NCBI GenBank assembly: GCA_022829145.1
Contig: CM040750.1
Coordinates: 1,956,501 to 2,020,500 of the forward strand
Direction: 5' to 3'
From: Albula goreensis
Lineage: Eukaryota > Chordata > Actinopteri > Albuliformes > Albulidae
DNA length: 64,000 nt
A program made the translations under genes and the position numbers. The notes below the pieces were generated by a model that had not been told where the DNA came from, made no database searches, and saw only the letters and a program-made list of their open reading frames with translations. Every line of letters begins with the position of its first letter. Positions within the stretch are counted from its first letter, which is position 1. Below, piece after piece: positions 34,601 through 46,608 of this stretch.

Positions 34601-36344
34601 CTGTTTGGGGGGAGAGACAGAGAGGATGCTCCATAAAAATGCAACCATAAAAAGTGATTTGTAAGCACACATTAGGATCACTTATACCATATAAAAACAT
34701 ATCAGAGTTCCCAGGAAACAATAATCCATGTTGACCGCTAGGCCTCTGCTGCTGTCATTCTTTATTTTATTTTTTTATTTTGAATAAGTTATGGCATCAT
34801 ATTGGCTGCCATGAACGGACTGATGACTGCTGGCCTTTGTCATCAAACTTTTTCACTGTAATTGTCCGTTATTGGTGTTTAGTCATTCTTTCACCATATG
34901 ATAATGCAGCTCTATTCAGCTCACCTTCGCTGAATGTGGGAACCGTAGTCCTTCCAGTAAAAAAATGCATTATGAGCAAGTATCTAATGCAAATTTTTAT
35001 TCTCAATGTTAATTAGGTGCACTGTTACAAGAGAGAGGTGAAAACAGAAAGAGCAGCAGTGGCTCTTGACTGCCTTCAGGCCCAGACTGAAGGTCCATCC
35101 CTCCCAGTCTCTCTAATGTAATTATCTTAGGTCTACTGGATTTGATATTGCACTCATTCACATGTTATTACTGCACTTTTGCTGAAGCTTTTCTCTACAC
35201 GTTCTGTTACTACTAGCGTTATGACTACCATATTTTCACATATGACTTATGTGCTCTGGATAAGAGCATCTTATAAATACCTGAAATGTGATACAAAGCA
35301 ATGTGAAGAGCAAGTTATAACGTGACGGCTTATTTTGTGGTGGTTAGATTAGAAAACGAGGACTGAGGACTTTAGTGCTGTGGGGAGGAGAATACTGGTT
35401 ATCAAAACAGTCATGAATTCCGATGGGACCACACAATAAATGATGGATGAATATATAAACTTTGCAGAAATGTACAGACTAGCTCCAGTTGTGGGGTTTT
35501 TGATTGGGTTAAGCATGGTTGGAGGATAAAACAAGATGGCCCTGACTCTGGAGGGGACAGAAGAAAAAAAAAAACACACCACCCCTCGAACCCATCCACC
35601 CTTCAAACGGAGAGCAACAAACCCAAACTACCATGGGGTGGGGGCTGAACCAGAGGGCGCGCTTAATATGATATAGGCAAGCAAAACAGATCAAACCCGG
35701 ACTTAATCCTTAGAGAGGAGATGCCTCCACCCAGTGTTTTCATATCAAAACAACCCCTGTGCACAACCCTGGAGATCGCTGTCATCCAACACAGCCAGCG
35801 CAAATAAAGCACTGCGCCTGCCTTTTCCAATAAACCAGCATATTGCTCTCCATATCTGTTTACCTTTCAGTAAATGCCAAATGGATCACAGAGTGATAGC
35901 CCAGTAAGGTTTAGAAAATCCTAGATGGATTGGTTAAAAAAAAAGGGAAAAAAATAGGGAGAAAAACAGATTGAAGGGTCGCCAACAAATCTGTAATGTT
36001 TTATTTACTGTTATGACATAAACAGGGCAGAAAATGAATTGGAAATTTGACAGATTGCCCTGTTGGAGTGCTTAACTGCCCTTCTGATAAACAAACATGG
36101 GGGTGAAAAAAAAAGAGATTATTTTCAGTGACCAACAGTCTAACTGAGGATTAATGGTCTCAGCTTGTGCACGCACCCATTTTAGTCTAATCCCAAACAC
36201 TTCTACTTAATTTTTATTATTCTTTAGCAAACCACCTGATCTACAATGCCTTTGAGGGAAACCGAATTTTCTGTTCAGTGGCCAACTGAAAAAACCTTCT
36301 GCTTTAAAAATAGGGGCCAGTTACGCTGGATGAAAGGACAGCAC
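34601..36344. other. Single-copy intronic sequence
   Basis: No gene recognised. It includes an A/T-rich stretch at about 34758-34785 and the possible SINE tail listed next. Confidence 0.45.
35190..35300 (+). mobile_element. Degraded SINE tail (V-SINE-like), uncertain
   Basis: GCTCTGGATAAGAGCATCTT then ATAAATACCTGAAATGTGAT (35253-35292) resembles the GCTTTGGATAAAAGCGTCTG...TAAATG tail shared by many fish SINEs. The AT-rich text before it also fits. No tRNA-like head could be defined, so only a 3' fragment is called. Confidence 0.4.
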
Positions 36345-36625
36345 CGAGGAAATGAACCCAGAACGTCTTCATCTTTAGTCCACTACCCAAATCTCTAAAC
36401 CACACCTGTGAGGAGCAGGACTATAGAGCACCAGTGAAGAGCTCAGCATTGAGTCCCAGCCAAGAGAACGTACTCACAAAGCTCATGCTTCCCACCCTAC
36501 CCACTGTAGACACGCTCCTAGGGATGAGCTTTTTGCTAAATGCTGAACGAATCACTGTCCCACCCGGGATTCAAACAAACAACCTATCTCATCAGAATGT
36601 CCCTAACCGCTTACCCATACAGTAT
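36345..36625 (-). mobile_element. Old tRNA-derived SINE remains, possibly two tRNA-like heads
   Basis: Read on the minus strand, GGGTAAGCGGTTAGGGAC followed about 30 bp later by GTTTGAATCCCGGG resembles A and B boxes of a tRNA-derived SINE. About 200 bp on, GTGTGGTTTAGAGATTTGG and then CTGGGTTCATTTCC look like a second, more decayed pair. The boxes are imperfect and no poly(A) or site duplication is obvious. Chance resemblance of one pair is possible. Confidence 0.45.
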
Positions 36626-37049
36626 CATACTTTTATCCGCAAGGAACCGTATTCCTCCATACTCCTGACCCAGGAAAAATTTCAATCACACTACCATGAC
36701 CATTAAAAATATGCAAAGGCAGCTCATTATTTATCTATTTTTGTAGCTCTGTGATTTGGATTATTGACATATACGCTGGGATAAGCAGAGCACGTTTCAG
36801 GTTCAGTGTTGCCTCCAGCAGAGGCTTTGTGGCAGGCCAGACACCCCACACCTGTTCTCCGCCTCCAAAGAGAAGCAGAGTTGCAGGCCTCTCTCTCCCT
36901 CTGCCGTCGCTATGAAAGAGTCATCCTCAGGGGAGCTTCCCCACTTCCCCCCCCCCTCTGAGACTCCCAACAGCCGCGACAGGAACACTTCAAAAAACCC
37001 TTCACTGTTGGAGCAACTGAAACCCGCCATGTCTCCAATTTAACCGCTC

Positions 37050-37340
37050 TGAGCGAGCTCGCTTTTAAAAATATACAGAGGAAACGAGATGTGGTTTTGA
37101 GCTGAGGAGAAAAAAGGAGGGGAAAAAAGGTGCGTCTAAACTCCTAGGCCTGGGACGGTATGATTAGGCACCAGCAGTAAATAATTTCTTAATTAGCTGA
37201 ACCTGCTGCAAGTTGCTATGTGCGAGATTCTCCCTGACATTAATTACATGTGGAGATTCACAAGGACAATAATATTTTATCGGAGCTCAAGGCAGAGGGA
37301 GGCCCCCAGTGAAAAGTAACCGCTTACGCATTGTTACCTA
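37050..37340. promoter_or_regulatory. Candidate conserved non-coding element with two TAATTA sites
   Basis: TAATTA occurs at 37190-37195 and 37241-37246, about 50 bp apart, in non-repetitive AT-rich sequence (AAATAATTTCTTAATTAGC, GACATTAATTACATGTGG). This patch and the next are the most enhancer-like sequence in the window. SOX4-directed activity is inferred from the locus and was not observed. Confidence 0.38.
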
Positions 37341-37419
37341 TTCAACGCTGGTGCTGACGTGGATACAATGAGAGTGGGTCCCTGTGCAGCCCCTGGTTCC
37401 TCGTTTTATTAATTCTGGC

Positions 37420-37690
37420 CCCCCTTATGGGATCCAACGCTAAATTACGTTGACCCCCCGCTATCACGGGCGCGCCCAGGAGGCCCATCTCCAGCCGAGA
37501 CTTCCCCCCAAAGAGAGGGAGAAACGGTAAGCCGACGATAAGCGTGTGAACTTGTGTTTTCCCATTAATTGGGAAGCTGGATCGACGGGCCTGCGGCTTA
37601 TTCCGAGCATGATAAAAAGCAAAGTTTGAGCCTTCAAGCAGGGCACCAGGGCGCATCGCATTGTTTGTTAATTTGTTCTGATGAGGAGCG
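37420..37690. promoter_or_regulatory. Candidate conserved non-coding element, CpG-containing
   Basis: Mixed GC-rich and AT-rich sequence with several CpGs (ACGGGCGCGCCC, CCGACGATAAGCG), an imperfect inverted repeat TTCCCATTAATTGGGAA near 37559, and CATTGTTTGTTAATTTG near 37660, which combines a SOX-like core with a forkhead-like core. Confidence 0.36.
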
Positions 37691-39348
37691 CAGCCGAGTG
37701 GGTACTGAGAGCCCCTTCAGGAATACGGCCTGTTTGCTGCAAAGTCAAACACTGGCTGTAACTTTACAGCACCAACCTTCACAACAGGGATGCTAACAGT
37801 AAACAGTGAAGGCTGTCAGCCCTAGACCATCAACATAATCATGATATAGAGGCGGCAGACTCGAGGCCTCCTGAGGGGGCACTCTGTTAATCAAACATAA
37901 GAGTGCTGGTGAGTAGATCCACGACACTCACAGTTTTTACCACACTTAACATGGACACTAATTTACAGCTGGCTTTTGGCTCTGCGCTCTACCTAGTACC
38001 AGCTGGGGCAGGTGAGGTACAGCAGGGCCCGAAACAGAGCGACAATCTGGGAGGGCAATGGGGGGGAGGGGTGGTGACGGAGACCAGCAGCTCTGCTTTC
38101 ACAATGCTCAACAAACATGAGCGAAAAAAACAACAAAGACCGGCTGGAGCCAAAACAAGGGAGTGCGTGGCAGTGACTGCTTCTACTGGCCCGCGCAGTG
38201 AGCTGGAGACAAAATAAAGAGCGGGTTCATTAGGTCATAGACAAAGGCGCGATTGCGAGCAGGGCCAGTCACGCTCTGACTGGAGTAATCATCACGGTTA
38301 CCCACAGCGCTGGGCCAGGGGGGGCTGGTAATGACCAGCCAAATCACAACACTGTCTCCGGTCAGCCGGCCTTCTATGCATGAAATTACAGGTATCAAAA
38401 TTTAGATCCATTTTATATGCAAGCCAGGTAGGACATCGAGAGAGGAAAATTTCCATTAAATTTCAAAACTCTCCATGGACATTTTCCACAGACACTTTAA
38501 TTTTGGGACATCAACCCCCGGCCCCCCCAAAAAAGGGCCCTATTTCCATAAATTCCCATATATTCCCCTGAGAATCTTTGCCAGATTACTTACATTTTGC
38601 AACAAAGTTACATTTCAACATTACATGACATGCAATGACTTGCTTAGGTCAGTCCAGGAGATGTGTCCAGTGATTTTCCAGTTCAACCATCCTGGAGCAT
38701 AGATCTCCAGGATTTAGTGAGCATAGTCCTGCTCGGCCCACACCTCCACAAACACCAGCCTTATGGCATATGACCACAATAAAGCAGGTCTTTCCCTATT
38801 CAGGGACTTCTTACAAACCCAGTGTTGTACTGGCAGGATTTTTCCAGCATGTGGTTTGCTGGTTTTTGCTCTCACCTATGGTCTCAGCATTGATTTTTGT
38901 TGCAAGACAAAGGAAATAAGTGGGGGTTAGATACCGTGTTTTACTTGGTTAATTTAGTCAGAGCAACAATGACTATCGGCATACCCTGTGTCCCTCTCAG
39001 ATCAGGGTAGAAGACCCTGATATAGAACACTACAAAATAAGAGAGCATATAAAGGGTAGAGACAACCATTTGGGTTCCCAAATACAATCAATTGTACCAC
39101 TTCCTGATAGCAGAACATACAGCAACAACTCAGCACTGACCTCCAGGGCTTTCAATTTAGAGATGAAGTAGAGTCACTTGGAACATTAAAAAACTCCACA
39201 CTGGAGGAGAAAACTGGACCTAGGATCTTATTTCAAGCACTACTTCCCTTCACTGCCTGCTTCATACTTTATATGAAATTCATTCAAATAGGAAAAAAAG
39301 GTTATGTAGCACAAAGGCACAGTATATACTTTATATTTAAAAACCTTG
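37691..39348. other. Single-copy intronic sequence
   Basis: Nothing clearly recognised as a gene or element. The stretch 38240-38390 has complex sequence that might be regulatory. Confidence 0.45.
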
Positions 39349-39558
39349 AGTTGCGCCCCGGTAGCTCTACCGGTAGAGCGTGTACCACATAAGGCCGAGG
39401 CCCTACTGCAGCGGCCCAGGCTCGAATCCTCTCTGCATGGGCCCCTCTCTGCATGTCCTCCCCCCCGCTGCATTTCGCATTTCCTGTCTGTCTCTCTACT
39501 GTAAAAGTCTTATAAAATGGGAAAAATTCCAGAAAATAATCTTAAAAAAAAAAAAAAA
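39349..39558 (+). mobile_element. tRNA-derived SINE, apparently full length
   Basis: The element starts GCGCCCCGGTAGCTCTACCG, which includes an A-box-like segment (TAGCTCTACCGGTAGAGCG). GGCTCGAATCC follows at about 39419-39429 as a near-perfect B box. A tRNA-unrelated body (CTCTGCATGTCCTCCCCCC, CCTGTCTGTCTCTCTACTG) leads to an A-rich tail at about 39542-39559. This head-body layout is common in spiny-rayed and related fish. Target-site duplications are not clear (CCTTGAG before, CTTGTGA after). The insertion is in antisense orientation to CDKAL1. Confidence 0.82.
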
Positions 39559-39559
39559 A

Positions 39560-40124
39560 ACTTGTGATTTACCATGACATCAGCGGACACCTGTCCCCCC
39601 ACAGACAGGATAAATAAAGCGAGCGTACTGAGTGGTCCTTTCACTACCCACTATATCAGGATCATGCCCTTCTCCAGTGTCTCAAAAGCATGCCATAGAA
39701 AATTTTGAAGCTTCAGAAGTTACAAGAGTAAAGAATTTTTACTTGTGCAAGCAGTGGAAAAGTTCTGAGAAAAAACAGAAAAATACTGTAGTTGTCCAAA
39801 GAGTCGGTTTGGCTTTGCAGTAAACTCAGGGCAAGAACGAGCTATTGTTGTGTTTATGTTTGCACTTTCGGAGGGGCCAGGGGTTACGGGCCCCGGAGGA
39901 GCGGTGAAAGGGCGAGTCAGGGTAACACGATGAGCATAATAAAGGCAGGCGCTGCGTAGAGGAGGGGAGAGGGGTCAGGGGGGAACAAAAGCCCACTGTT
40001 TTAAAACTGGACTCAAACCGCAAAGCGGCAGGTCGATCCACGCCCCCATGGTTGGAGGAAAAAAAAAAAAAGCACATTATTCCATATGCTGGAGTCATCA
40101 ATCAGTGCACATCACTATTAACTC
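39560..40124. other. Single-copy intronic sequence
   Basis: Nothing recognised as a gene or element. Confidence 0.45.
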
Positions 40125-40560
40125 ATTTTTCACTGCGTGACCATAAAACTCCAACCTGTCCAATCCGAGGCCTCGAGGGTTCGTATTTATTTGAATTACT
40201 GCAAGACTAAAGAACCTCCGTGGCAGTCTGTTTGCTGTACAAACGCTGGTTCTCTGGTGCGAGTGACAGCATCAGATGGCCGTGGATGTGCAAACCCCTG
40301 GCACAGCTGTACACTCAGAGTTTCTAGGCCTTTCCCAACAACCGATCAGTCTGCAGCAGACCAGCCAGTCCATCCAAAGTTAAACACCATGAGGTGTAAA
40401 GCTGTCAAACAAAACATGCCCTGCGTATGGGGCTGGCCTTCGTTGGACCGATTTGTGGCCCGGCATAATGTTCCACATGTTTGAAGCACGTTTTTTATAA
40501 TCTCTGCAGCGTGCATTGGCTCGATCGTGAGACAGGACAGAGTGGCACTCGGACCGCCAC
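40125..40560. promoter_or_regulatory. Candidate conserved non-coding element(s)
   Basis: About 430 bp of complex, non-repetitive sequence with several CpGs and words such as CATAAAACTCCAACC, TATTTATTTGAATTAC and GTTAAACACCATGAGG. Open frames on both strands (up to 118 codons) overlap and match no family, which argues against coding. Confidence 0.32.
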
Positions 40561-42259
40561 ACTGCTGAGGGAGGTAATGAAGGTGGAGGAGAGGCTGTAC
40601 ACAGGCAGTGTGCCTCTCACCAAAACACGCTGTCATCTGTGAGCGGCGGACTTTTAAACAATAGGAGGATGGATTACTGCCGGGTTTGCCCTGTGCTTGC
40701 ACCCATCCACAAATAACCTTGAAAGATCACCGCTGACCTTGAGCACTTACAACCCAAACACATTTCTGTGTTCTAAAACAGAACATTTCGCTAACCTTAT
40801 GTCTGTCCACCCAGATATATGCATCACCTGACTGTAAAAATGCACATTAGATCAGGCTTTTATTATGATTTTTTGGTAACCACGGCAATTTGGCTCTGCT
40901 TTGATGATTCTGCACGTGGACGATTTCCGTTCGTTTTTAGGGTGACTCGTTTGGCAGGCTACAGCACGCACTGTCAGCAATAAGCTGTCTCAGGTAGAAG
41001 GTGTGTTTTTCCATAAGCATGTTTATGGGGTTTATACCATGCGTGCATCATGCCTGCCTGCCTGCCTGCCCCCCCACCTCAACCTCAGTCTACGCCCCAC
41101 TCCCCCCGTCTGACAGTGGTTTGGAGTGGTAATCACATAATTAAAGTGTAATCTGCTGGTGATCTGTACCGGCACAGCCTGAGAGGAGACAAGTCAGAGA
41201 GAAAATATGGAAAGTTGGCTTTTAATTAAGCACGTTAGCCTGAGCAGTCTGTAATCCGGTGCAAAATGCTTCCCTTCTTTCTGCAACTGACGGGGCTTTG
41301 CTGAAAACAAATATAAATAAATAAAAAAGGGAAAAGAGCAGCTGCTAATACATATGCTGGTTACAGAATATGCTGTGGGAGTTTTCACTTCAACCTCAAA
41401 CTCACAATTTGAATGAGCAGCTCTATAAATGGTAGCCATTCAAAAGGCAGTTATCAATAAGAATATACTGTGTTACCTCTGTAGTCTAAATTAATAGAGA
41501 AGCCACACATTACCATAAAAGAACGGGCTTAAATGTTTTACGATACAAAGAGGGAAAACTGGTATCGTAGCAAATGTTACATAAAACAGTGTTTGTTTAA
41601 GTGTTTAAGTCCATTGCTTTTAGTATGGTGGGTGAAGCCATGCGACGTATTGGCAGATTTAATGGTCAAAGCAAACAGAATGAGGGAGTGTGCAGGGTGG
41701 TGTGTGGGAGGTGGAGCATGAGGGGTCCCATTTTAATGATGGTGGGTTCCATCTGTATTCCTGAACGGGCATCAATAGCATGGGGGGGGGGTGGAGAGGG
41801 AGGGAGAGCGGCGAAATTGAATAATCTGTCCAGACCAGTGAACCTGAAAACCGCTCCATACATTTGTTTGGTAAACAGTGGTTTCTCTTGGCGCTGGCGG
41901 CCTGAGGGACAGGAGATCGCTGCCTCCGGAAGGTAGTGTATGTTTCCCGGCAGGAAGGGGTCAGGGGGGCAGGGGGTATAGGGGACAATGGAAAAACAGG
42001 AGGCAGTCAGAGGCCTGCGCGCTGCCCGTGGGTTCAGTCTTTTCCTGCAGAAATGGTGCAGTGGTGGTGTCTGAACATGCAGGAAGTGTCAGGGGCCCCG
42101 CTCCCAGCGCTGTGCCCCTGAACCCTTCTCCACCACAATGTCCATTTGTCTCTCCCTTCACCAAGGCTGGTGCCACTTCACGAGTCACACAAGCCCCTTC
42201 TCGGTCTGGCCCACTGCTGCAAGCAAGTTTGCTTTCCTCTCTATCTCTCTTTCTCCTGA
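40561..42259. other. Single-copy intronic sequence with simple tracts
   Basis: A (TGCC)n run lies at about 41050-41070 and a G10 tract near 41780-41790, followed by GGAGAGGGAGGGAGAG. No gene recognised. Confidence 0.5.
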
Positions 42260-42560
42260 GGCAAGAGAGCCTGAATTCTTCAGCTTACTCAATTGTGGGG
42301 GACATTTGCTCGCTCGTACTTTCCAGATAACTGTGCAAGATATCTTTTTATTATCGGAAGCAATTATTATCAGAAGCAAATTTCTTTTAATCAATTCATG
42401 ATGCTACCTCTGAAACTGACTGCGGGGTATACTCGATCATTAGTAATCGCTTTTGATGGCCTTGTTCTAATTCTGTCTCCTCTATAATGTACTGTTCAGG
42501 CCATAAATTTCTATGCTATAATTGCCAGTAAAATTTAAATTACAAAGTGCACATAGGCCT
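42260..42560. promoter_or_regulatory. Candidate conserved non-coding element
   Basis: AT-rich, non-repetitive, with repeated phrases TATTATCGGAAGCAA and TATTATCAGAAGCAA about 20 bp apart (near 42350-42380) and CGATCATTAGTAATCGC, itself an imperfect palindrome. Regulatory role is an inference from texture. Confidence 0.34.
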
Positions 42561-43118
42561 ACTTAATTTTGCTTTAAACTTGTCTAATGACTTTTTTTCC
42601 CCTGTTCAGAAAAACTTTAAACGCATTGAACTTTTTTTCCCCCATTTACTTTTATTGGCCATTGGATTGGGCATTTTTTTGTAGGATTCTGCAGCTCCTG
42701 TATAAAACGTCATGTCTTGTTGCAACCATGACATTTTGGTTATGAATGTTTCAATAATCACAACGAGCAATGGAAATTGGTATCCAAATGGATTACTCAC
42801 AGAGGGGGGATGTGTATGAAAGCTGTGATAATAAGACAATTTTTTTCTCCTCATTCATGGATCTATTTGCAAGAAGACTGACAGGCCAGAAAATTAAAGC
42901 ATTACCAGTCCCACAGCCTAGAGGAAAGCATGCCATTCTATTTTGTCTTAGATCAAATAAGATATCCTATTAGATTATGCTTTTGAGAAAAGAAAGTGCA
43001 CCTTTTATTTCATTTGTCGAGAGAAGTAAGATGCATGATCACATTCAAATGGTTTTTCAATTTTTTAATTGTTAGTTTGGGAATGCTGCATGTTTGAGGA
43101 GTGTGTGCGTGCGCACAG
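42561..43118. other. Single-copy intronic sequence
   Basis: AT-rich; nothing recognised. Confidence 0.45.
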
Positions 43119-43143
43119 TGTGTGTGTGTGTGTGTGTGTGTGT
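43119..43143. repeat. (TG)n microsatellite
   Basis: About 12 TG units followed by TGTCTGTGTGTTGTGTGTG. Confidence 0.93.
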
Positions 43144-43325
43144 CTGTGTGTTGTGTGTGTGTGAAAGACTGGGAGGAAGAGGTGCCATATCGTTCTCTCA
43201 CATGGAGATAGATATATGTGCTCATTACAGAGGAAATCATCACCTTCAACTCAGAAGGAATAGCAGAACCATTACCTGTGTTTGTGTGCAGGTGTGTGCA
43301 TGTACATATTTGCGTATGAGAGTTA

Positions 43326-43329
<4 letters not shown>

Positions 43330-43387
<58 letters not shown>
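43330..43387. repeat. (TG)n microsatellite, about 29 units
   Basis: A pure TG run. Confidence 0.97.
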
Positions 43388-43388
<1 letters not shown>

Positions 43389-44019
43389 TGCGCATGTCCC
43401 TGCATGTTCACCTTGTGCAGGGAATGACAGCCCCCTGGCAGGGAGACGGGCAGGGTGAGCAGTTTCTGACGCCTCCCCACCCGTTTCCCAGCAGGGCCTG
43501 CCAGTGACAGCTCCATAAATCATACTTTCTGTACCCCAAACACACCAATTCTTTCATTTTATTGTGCCTGCAAATTAATGCTAATTATATTTTATTATTG
43601 CTATAACCTTAGTCACCCTACTCTCTGAATGATGCACCAGGGCTAAGAACAAAAAGACAGGACTGAACAAACCCAAGAGGAAGATCAAACTGGTGCAATA
43701 CTGTGGGGACGTTTCCGATGAGAATGCGGTTGTAGGCGATGCATGAATGCCAGTCCAAATAATCACCAGGAGGTATCCTTCCTCCGTATCAACAAAAAAA
43801 AATCTAATGTCAAGGATGTTCAACACAATCCCAAACAGGAAAAAGGCCCACACGCCCAGTTACGCTTGAGCTGAGCATCTGTGGAAATACAGGAGGCATC
43901 ATTACATGCATAAGACACTGAGAGGGTCTCACACTTGTGCTGTTCTTTCTGTCTTCAGCAGTGATGCAACTTCCATTCTCCTCATTAATGAGAGGCATCT
44001 TTTACACTCCAGTGGCTGT
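43388..44019. other. Single-copy intronic sequence
   Basis: Nothing recognised. Confidence 0.45.
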
Positions 44020-44660
44020 GTACAACCTGGATCACATTTCACACCCCAATCGCCTCGTCAAATCAAACAGAGCGCCACTTAAAAGCCTCTCTTTCCCCTC
44101 TGTCTCTCAACTACAAAACACAGGGGCGCTTGAGCACATTCACTTTCAACCGAGCCTCCTGGGACAGCCACAAAGAATGAACATCTAATTTCTGCCCGCT
44201 ATATCATTTCCCATAAACTCACTTATGTATAATTAATCTGGAGTTTTCATTACTCACATCACAGGAAATCAATAGCTACAATTAAATCTCCCTCAAAAGC
44301 TGCTGGCCTAACAAAGTTTTATCACGTCTAATTTATTAATAAGGGGAGAGAGAAAACAGGGATCTTCATCACTGAACCGCTCACATTCAAAGCTACATGT
44401 AAATCTGATCTATTTGTAGTGCTCTACAGAACATCAGTCTATGGGCATTAATAATAGATACAATTTAAATGAAAATAAAATCTCTGTGGATAAAAGTTTG
44501 GATTCAAATTATTTAGCATGAGCGAGTGCAGAAAGAACATGCGAAAATAGTTGCTGCAAACCTGTGCGAGACCAATCCTCAAAGTGCCTCTAATGGCTCT
44601 TTCAATGCATAATAAAATATTTAATTTTAATCATTTTAATGAAGCGCTTTGCTCAACCGT
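44020..44660. promoter_or_regulatory. Candidate block of conserved non-coding sequence
   Basis: About 640 bp of AT-rich but complex sequence with TATAATTAATCTGG near 44228, ATTTATTAATAAG near 44331, GGCATTAATAATAG near 44444, and a very AT-rich end (AATATTTAATTTTAATC). No repeat and no long frame. The length and motif density make it the largest regulatory candidate. Confidence 0.36.
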
Positions 44661-45519
44661 GGCGTTCTGAGACAAATGTCTCGAGGATGAAAAACATTGT
44701 GAATGACCTTGAGGTTGACACTCAGAAGAAGAGTTGTTCAAACTCGGGTCACATGACCATCCGGGGCCTTGAGGCGACAGGGCTCGTGTTTCTGAGACAT
44801 GGCCTGAACGGGGCCAGAAGTCACCGCAGTGACAGAGAAAGCCTCATTCGCTGGCACGGGCAGGTCAGCGCACCTCCTGACCCCGGCGGCCTGCTCTCCC
44901 TCAATCGCTGTCTGACCCTGCACAGTCCGAGACAGCCTGGGAACAGCTGGCTCATATTTTAAGGTCAGCGCCAGCCCTGATAAGGACCATTGTTTTTTTC
45001 TCTATCCGGCTCTACCTTTGGGACGCGACCTGTCAGGGGGGTGGGGGTTGGGGGTTGGTGGTGAAATCACTCAGGAAGCAGGCGACTGCAGCGCCTCTCA
45101 GACACCCCCCCACCACCCAGAGCTGGTGGAATGACGTGCAGAAAAATGGAGGGGGAAAAGCCAACAGTCTGCGGGAATAGGGAAAAATAAAAAAAAAATG
45201 GTTGTTGGTAAAAAAAAAAAAAATAAATAAATAAATAAAAATAATAAATTCTTACTGAATGATTTCAGACAGTCTAAATAGCCTCTGATAGACATCGACG
45301 GTTTTTCGAAGAGCTGGGAAAAAAGTCTGTGGGAAATGGCCTGGCCCTGATTGTTACTAACCAGGAAAAACCCAGACCCAAACAATGTCTGCTCGATTGT
45401 TTTTGGCCTCTGTAAAAAAAAATAATAAATTGCAATATTTTTAGTACCTAATCCCTGAAAATGTGGATCCAATGACAATTGTGGCATGAACCCACATTGG
45501 CTGGTTCCGTTGGCTGCTC
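44661..45519. other. Single-copy intronic sequence with G-rich and A-rich tracts
   Basis: G runs of 6, 5 and 5 separated by 1-2 bases lie at 45036-45054. An A-rich tract of poly(A) and AAAT units covers about 45187-45248. The plus-strand frame 44639-44962 has no recognisable domain. Confidence 0.5.
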
Positions 45520-45800
45520 GAGGCAAAATGGCCCTTGCCAGATAACATAATTAATTTCACAAAACTGCACATCCCCAATAAATATTCCAATCATGTAAAC
45601 TGCTTATTCAAATTAGGTTGCGCATTCAGAACGAGAGAATGCCAGACAGGGCCTTACAGTCCTGGCTCGGCTCGCTGGGATAATGGACTGCTTGTTTACA
45701 GTGACGTCTTCTTTTGGGATACTTTCCGATGTTTCATGCGGTCCGATGTATGGCACTGAGCTGTTATAAATAGTTCTGCCTTCAGCACAGATGGATCCAT
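45520..45800. promoter_or_regulatory. Candidate conserved non-coding element
   Basis: Contains ACATAATTAATTTCAC, CAATAAATATTCCAATC and GTTTACAGTGACGTC; the last includes a CRE-like TGACGTC next to a forkhead-like GTTTAC. Non-repetitive. A role is inferred only. Confidence 0.34.
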
Positions 45801-46578
45801 GAGCCAAAAAAACACATGTAATTTTAAGCATGTATCCTGCCTCATTTTATTTGTTCAGGACACATTCAGGGTCTGCCGTGTTCCTTTAGACATGCTGTTT
45901 GGTTGTCAGTTGACATGAAAGTGGCCTCTGGGAAAAAAAAATGCCTCATAGTTACTGGTGTAGTCAGGAGTGCGGTGCTTTGCCCGACTATTGGTGGCCC
46001 ATTAGAGGCAATGGCCCCCCACCCCCATCTTCAGAGCCACGCACTCCAATAAATCTTATATGAACAAAAAATGATCATATCAGGGGAAATGATTGTTCCT
46101 CCTTCATGGACCAATGCTAATTATTTTCACTGCAAAATGGCTGTATAAATGTACATCACACAATGAAAATGCTTCAAAATAAAAGTCATGAGATAAAAGT
46201 GATTACATTGGTGACTGTGATTGTCTGAGCCTTATGCTGATGTTGCTACCTGAATTTCCAAGAAATCCCATTCCCCCTCCCCTCAGTACAGAAGAAGTTG
46301 TCTTTGGCATGATTCCACACAACAACTGCAATACTCGGATTTATCGGACAACAACCAGACTACAGCTGCATCTCTCATACAGTCATCAGCAGTAGCACCT
46401 TATATAATTTTTATACACATTTAATAAAGTATATGCCACAATATCAGACCCACATTCAGACCAATTTATTCTAGGAGGCCCCAGTGATGTCGGTGCTGCT
46501 AAGAAACCAAAGAATGTTCTATTGTCAGTTACATCCCTTCATGAAGAATCATATCTAGTTTACCAAAACACTCTTACA
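45801..46578. other. Single-copy intronic sequence
   Basis: Nothing recognised. Confidence 0.45.
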
Positions 46579-46608
46579 GCAAAGCAAAGCAAAGCAAAGC
46601 AAAGCAAA
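46579..46608. repeat. (GCAAA)6 microsatellite
   Basis: Six pure pentanucleotide units. Confidence 0.95.
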
